From positions 434,001-498,000 of the forward strand of contig NZ_JAGPYK010000001.1 in NCBI RefSeq assembly GCF_018070045.1: a stretch of DNA of 64,000 nucleotides, given 5' to 3'. The notes under the pieces were generated by a model. That model searched no databases and was not told the origin of the DNA. It was given only the letters and a program-made list of their open reading frames with translations. Shown here piece after piece: positions 62,463 to 64,000 of this stretch. Numbering within the stretch: position 1 is the first letter of the stretch; every line of letters starts with the position of its first letter. Position numbers and translations under genes: made by a program. This DNA is from Micromonospora sp. U21 (GTDB lineage: Bacteria > Actinomycetota > Actinomycetes > Mycobacteriales > Micromonosporaceae).

Positions 62463-63302
62463 TCAGCCGAGGAACGCCGCGAGCGTCGCGGTGAACCGGT
62501 CGGCGTCGTCGAGCCACGGGTAGTGTCCCGCGCCTGGCTGCACGACCAGCTCGGCGCCGGGGATCAGCTCCGCGAGCTGGGCGACCAGGCCCGGCGGGGC
62601 ACCGAGGTCCAGCTCACCGGCGAGCAGCAGCACGGGGTTGCGATGTGCGGCGAGCGCGGCGCGGGTGGCCGGCGGGTCGAAGGCGCCGTCGGCGCCGAAG
62701 ACCCGGGCCGCCTCCTGGTTGCGCTGGTGGGACTCGGCCGCCTGGTGCGCCCGGGCCACCTCATCCCACCGGCCGTAGAAGAACGGCGCGATCTCCTGCC
62801 AGGTGTCCTGGCTGGCCCGACCGGACACCATGGAGTCCAGTGCCGCTGCCGCCGCCGGGAACCACGGCTCGCCGGCCCGGACCCGGGTCACCTCCTGGCG
62901 CAGCGTGGCGGTCGCCGCGAGTCCGACGGCCCGGGTGCTCGGGGTCACCAGCGCGAGACGGCCCACCCGCTCGGGGTGCCGGGTCGCGTACTGCAGCGCC
63001 ACGTTGGTGCCGGCGGAGTGGCCCAACAGGTCCAGCCGGTCGAGGCCCAGGTGCCGGCGCAGCGCCTCCACGTCGGCGACCAGCCGGTCGCAGCGGTAGG
63101 TGGAGACGTCCGCCGGCACGGCCGACCGGCCGGTGCCGCGCTGGTCGGGGACGACCAGCGTCCGGTAAGCGCCCAGACCGCCGAGGTCGCCGAGGTACGC
63201 CGAGTCGCGCATCGGGCCGCCGGGCAGGCAGACCAGCGGGGCGCCGCCGCCGAGTGTCCGGTAGGCCAGCGTGGTCCCGTCGGGCGCGGCGAAGGTGGTC
63301 AT
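62463..63302 (-). CDS. Alpha/beta hydrolase (proline iminopeptidase-like)
   Basis: 279-aa hydrolase. PLVCLPGGPMRDSAYLG (HGGP-like oxyanion loop, here LPGGP), DQRGTGRSAVP, nucleophile GHSAGT, acid region LLLAGELDLGAPP, catalytic His in GAGHYPWLDD. The DQRGxGxS motif and GGP loop resemble proline iminopeptidases. GAGAGGG precedes ATG 63302. It is 12 bp downstream of the MFS gene, so cotranscribed. Confidence 0.88.
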   Translation of the reverse strand: MTTFAAPDGTTLAYRTLGGGAPLVCLPGGPMRDSAYLGDLGGLGAYRTLVVPDQRGTGRSAVPADVSTYRCDRLVADVEALRRHLGLDRLDLLGHSAGTNVALQYATRHPERVGRLALVTPSTRAVGLAATATLRQEVTRVRAGEPWFPAAAAALDSMVSGRASQDTWQEIAPFFYGRWDEVARAHQAAESHQRNQEAARVFGADGAFDPPATRAALAAHRNPVLLLAGELDLGAPPGLVAQLAELIPGAELVVQPGAGHYPWLDDADRFTATLAAFLG

Positions 63303-63314
63303 GAGCAAACCCTC

Positions 63315-64000
63315 TCAGCTTCCGCCGGCCCTGTGGGGGCCGTGCCCGGCGGCCTGGCCGATGGGCGGCATGTCCCGCATCCGGCGCAGCGGGGAGCAGA
63401 CCACGAACAGGCGCGCGGCCCAGGTGCCCAGCACGCACACCCAGAGGGCGCCACGCAGTCCCAGCGCGGTGCCGAGCGCGCCGCCGGTCAGCGCGCCGAG
63501 CGGGATCACCCCGAAACAGATCCAGAGGAACGCCGCGTTGACCCGACCGAGGATCGCCGGCGGGGTGATGCGCTGCCGATACGACATCGCCGCCACGTTG
63601 AACAGCACCGCGTTGGCCGAGGAGGCGGCCAGCCCGACCCCGTAGAGCAGCACTCCCCAGCCGGGCCGCGCCAGTGGCATGAGCAGGTAGAACGGGCCCG
63701 GCGCGGCCATCGCCACCCAGATCACCCGGGCCGAGCCGAGCCAGGCCGACAGTCGCGAGGCCAGCACTCTCACCACCAGCCCGCCGACCGCGCTGACCGA
63801 GAAGACCAGCCCCACCTGCACCGGGGTGGCGTCCAGCTCGCGGACCAGGAAGGTCACCTCGATCGAGGCGGACGCCATCACCCAGAAGTTCGACCAGGTG
63901 GTGCAGGCCAGGATGCTGACCAGGATCGGTTGCCGCCGGATGAACCCCAGCCTGTCGGTCAGCTCCACCGTCAGCGGCACACGGGGGGCCGGCTCGCGGC
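63315..64000 (-). CDS. MFS exporter, C-terminal part (5' end outside window)
   Basis: About 228 codons of a major facilitator (EntS/MFS_3-like) transporter are visible, covering roughly the last six helices (RQPILVSILACTTWSNFWVMASASIEVTFLVRELDATPVQVGLVFSVSAVGGLVVRVL, LLYGVGLAASSANAVLFNVAAMSYRQRITP). The N-terminal half lies beyond the right edge. Ends in a His/Gly-rich tail. First visible gene of a probable MFS-hydrolase pair. Confidence 0.85.
   Translation of the reverse strand, partial: REPAPRVPLTVELTDRLGFIRRQPILVSILACTTWSNFWVMASASIEVTFLVRELDATPVQVGLVFSVSAVGGLVVRVLASRLSAWLGSARVIWVAMAAPGPFYLLMPLARPGWGVLLYGVGLAASSANAVLFNVAAMSYRQRITPPAILGRVNAAFLWICFGVIPLGALTGGALGTALGLRGALWVCVLGTWAARLFVVCSPLRRMRDMPPIGQAAGHGPHRAGGS

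Overview
The window is high-GC DNA (mostly GTG/ATG starts, GC-rich third positions, many 4-bp ATGA/GTGA overlaps) from an actinobacterium. The gene content fits the family Micromonosporaceae, probably Micromonospora or a close relative: an intein-bearing RecA, gluABCD, B12-dependent NrdJ, WhiJ-like regulator/DUF397 pairs, leaderless mRNAs and long palindromic repeats. The genus call is inference, because no rRNA or tRNA gene was found.

Layout. 1-2764 (-): 5' two thirds of an Lhr-type helicase. 2943-3329: unknown 128-aa protein behind a palindromic operator candidate. 3496-9573: complete Mrp cation/proton antiporter operon with subunits A and B fused. 9662-12176: two CNNM/CorC-type membrane proteins behind a possible leaderless leader ORF. 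12307-16767: Spo0M homologue, LysE-type exporter, a PNPOx-GNAT fusion, a divergent MocR regulator and a 39-aa membrane protein. 16846-22281: UdgX, an MFS transporter, DUF3046, then SOS-type recA (with a homing intein) and recX. 22903-24669: RNase Y with a long leader and a coupled 16-codon ORF. 24783-28105 (-): gluABCD glutamate-type ABC importer. 28301-29290: selD.

30539-39742 is the most distinctive part: an FxS (FxSxx-COOH) RiPP locus. It has a 62-aa precursor ending F-N-S-S-I, a radical SAM/SPASM maturase with a C-terminal HExxH domain, an AAC(3)-fold acetyltransferase, two TIR-like FxsC proteins and a 1289-aa NTPase/TPR protein (FxsT). From fxsB on, the genes overlap or lie close together, so they look like one operon.

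40944-56697 returns to conserved actinobacterial housekeeping: miaB, DUF349, a LigB/MEMO-like gene, miaA, dapF, malic enzyme, hflX, a secreted-anchored protein with a Gly-rich tail, lexA, nrdR and nrdJ. Convergent ends here carry long perfect hairpins. 56834-59215 holds DUF2188, a WhiJ-like HTH/DUF397 pair, and an opposing operon of four very small overlapping genes of unknown function. The right end carries an FAD monooxygenase, DUF2332, a MerR regulator, an alpha/beta hydrolase and an MFS exporter cut by the window edge.

How the genes work together: recA, recX and lexA form the SOS circuit, with LexA-box matches in front of both recA and lexA; nrdR and nrdJ control and supply dNTPs; miaA and miaB modify A37 of tRNA in sequence. 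No CRISPR array, IS element or prophage was recognised.
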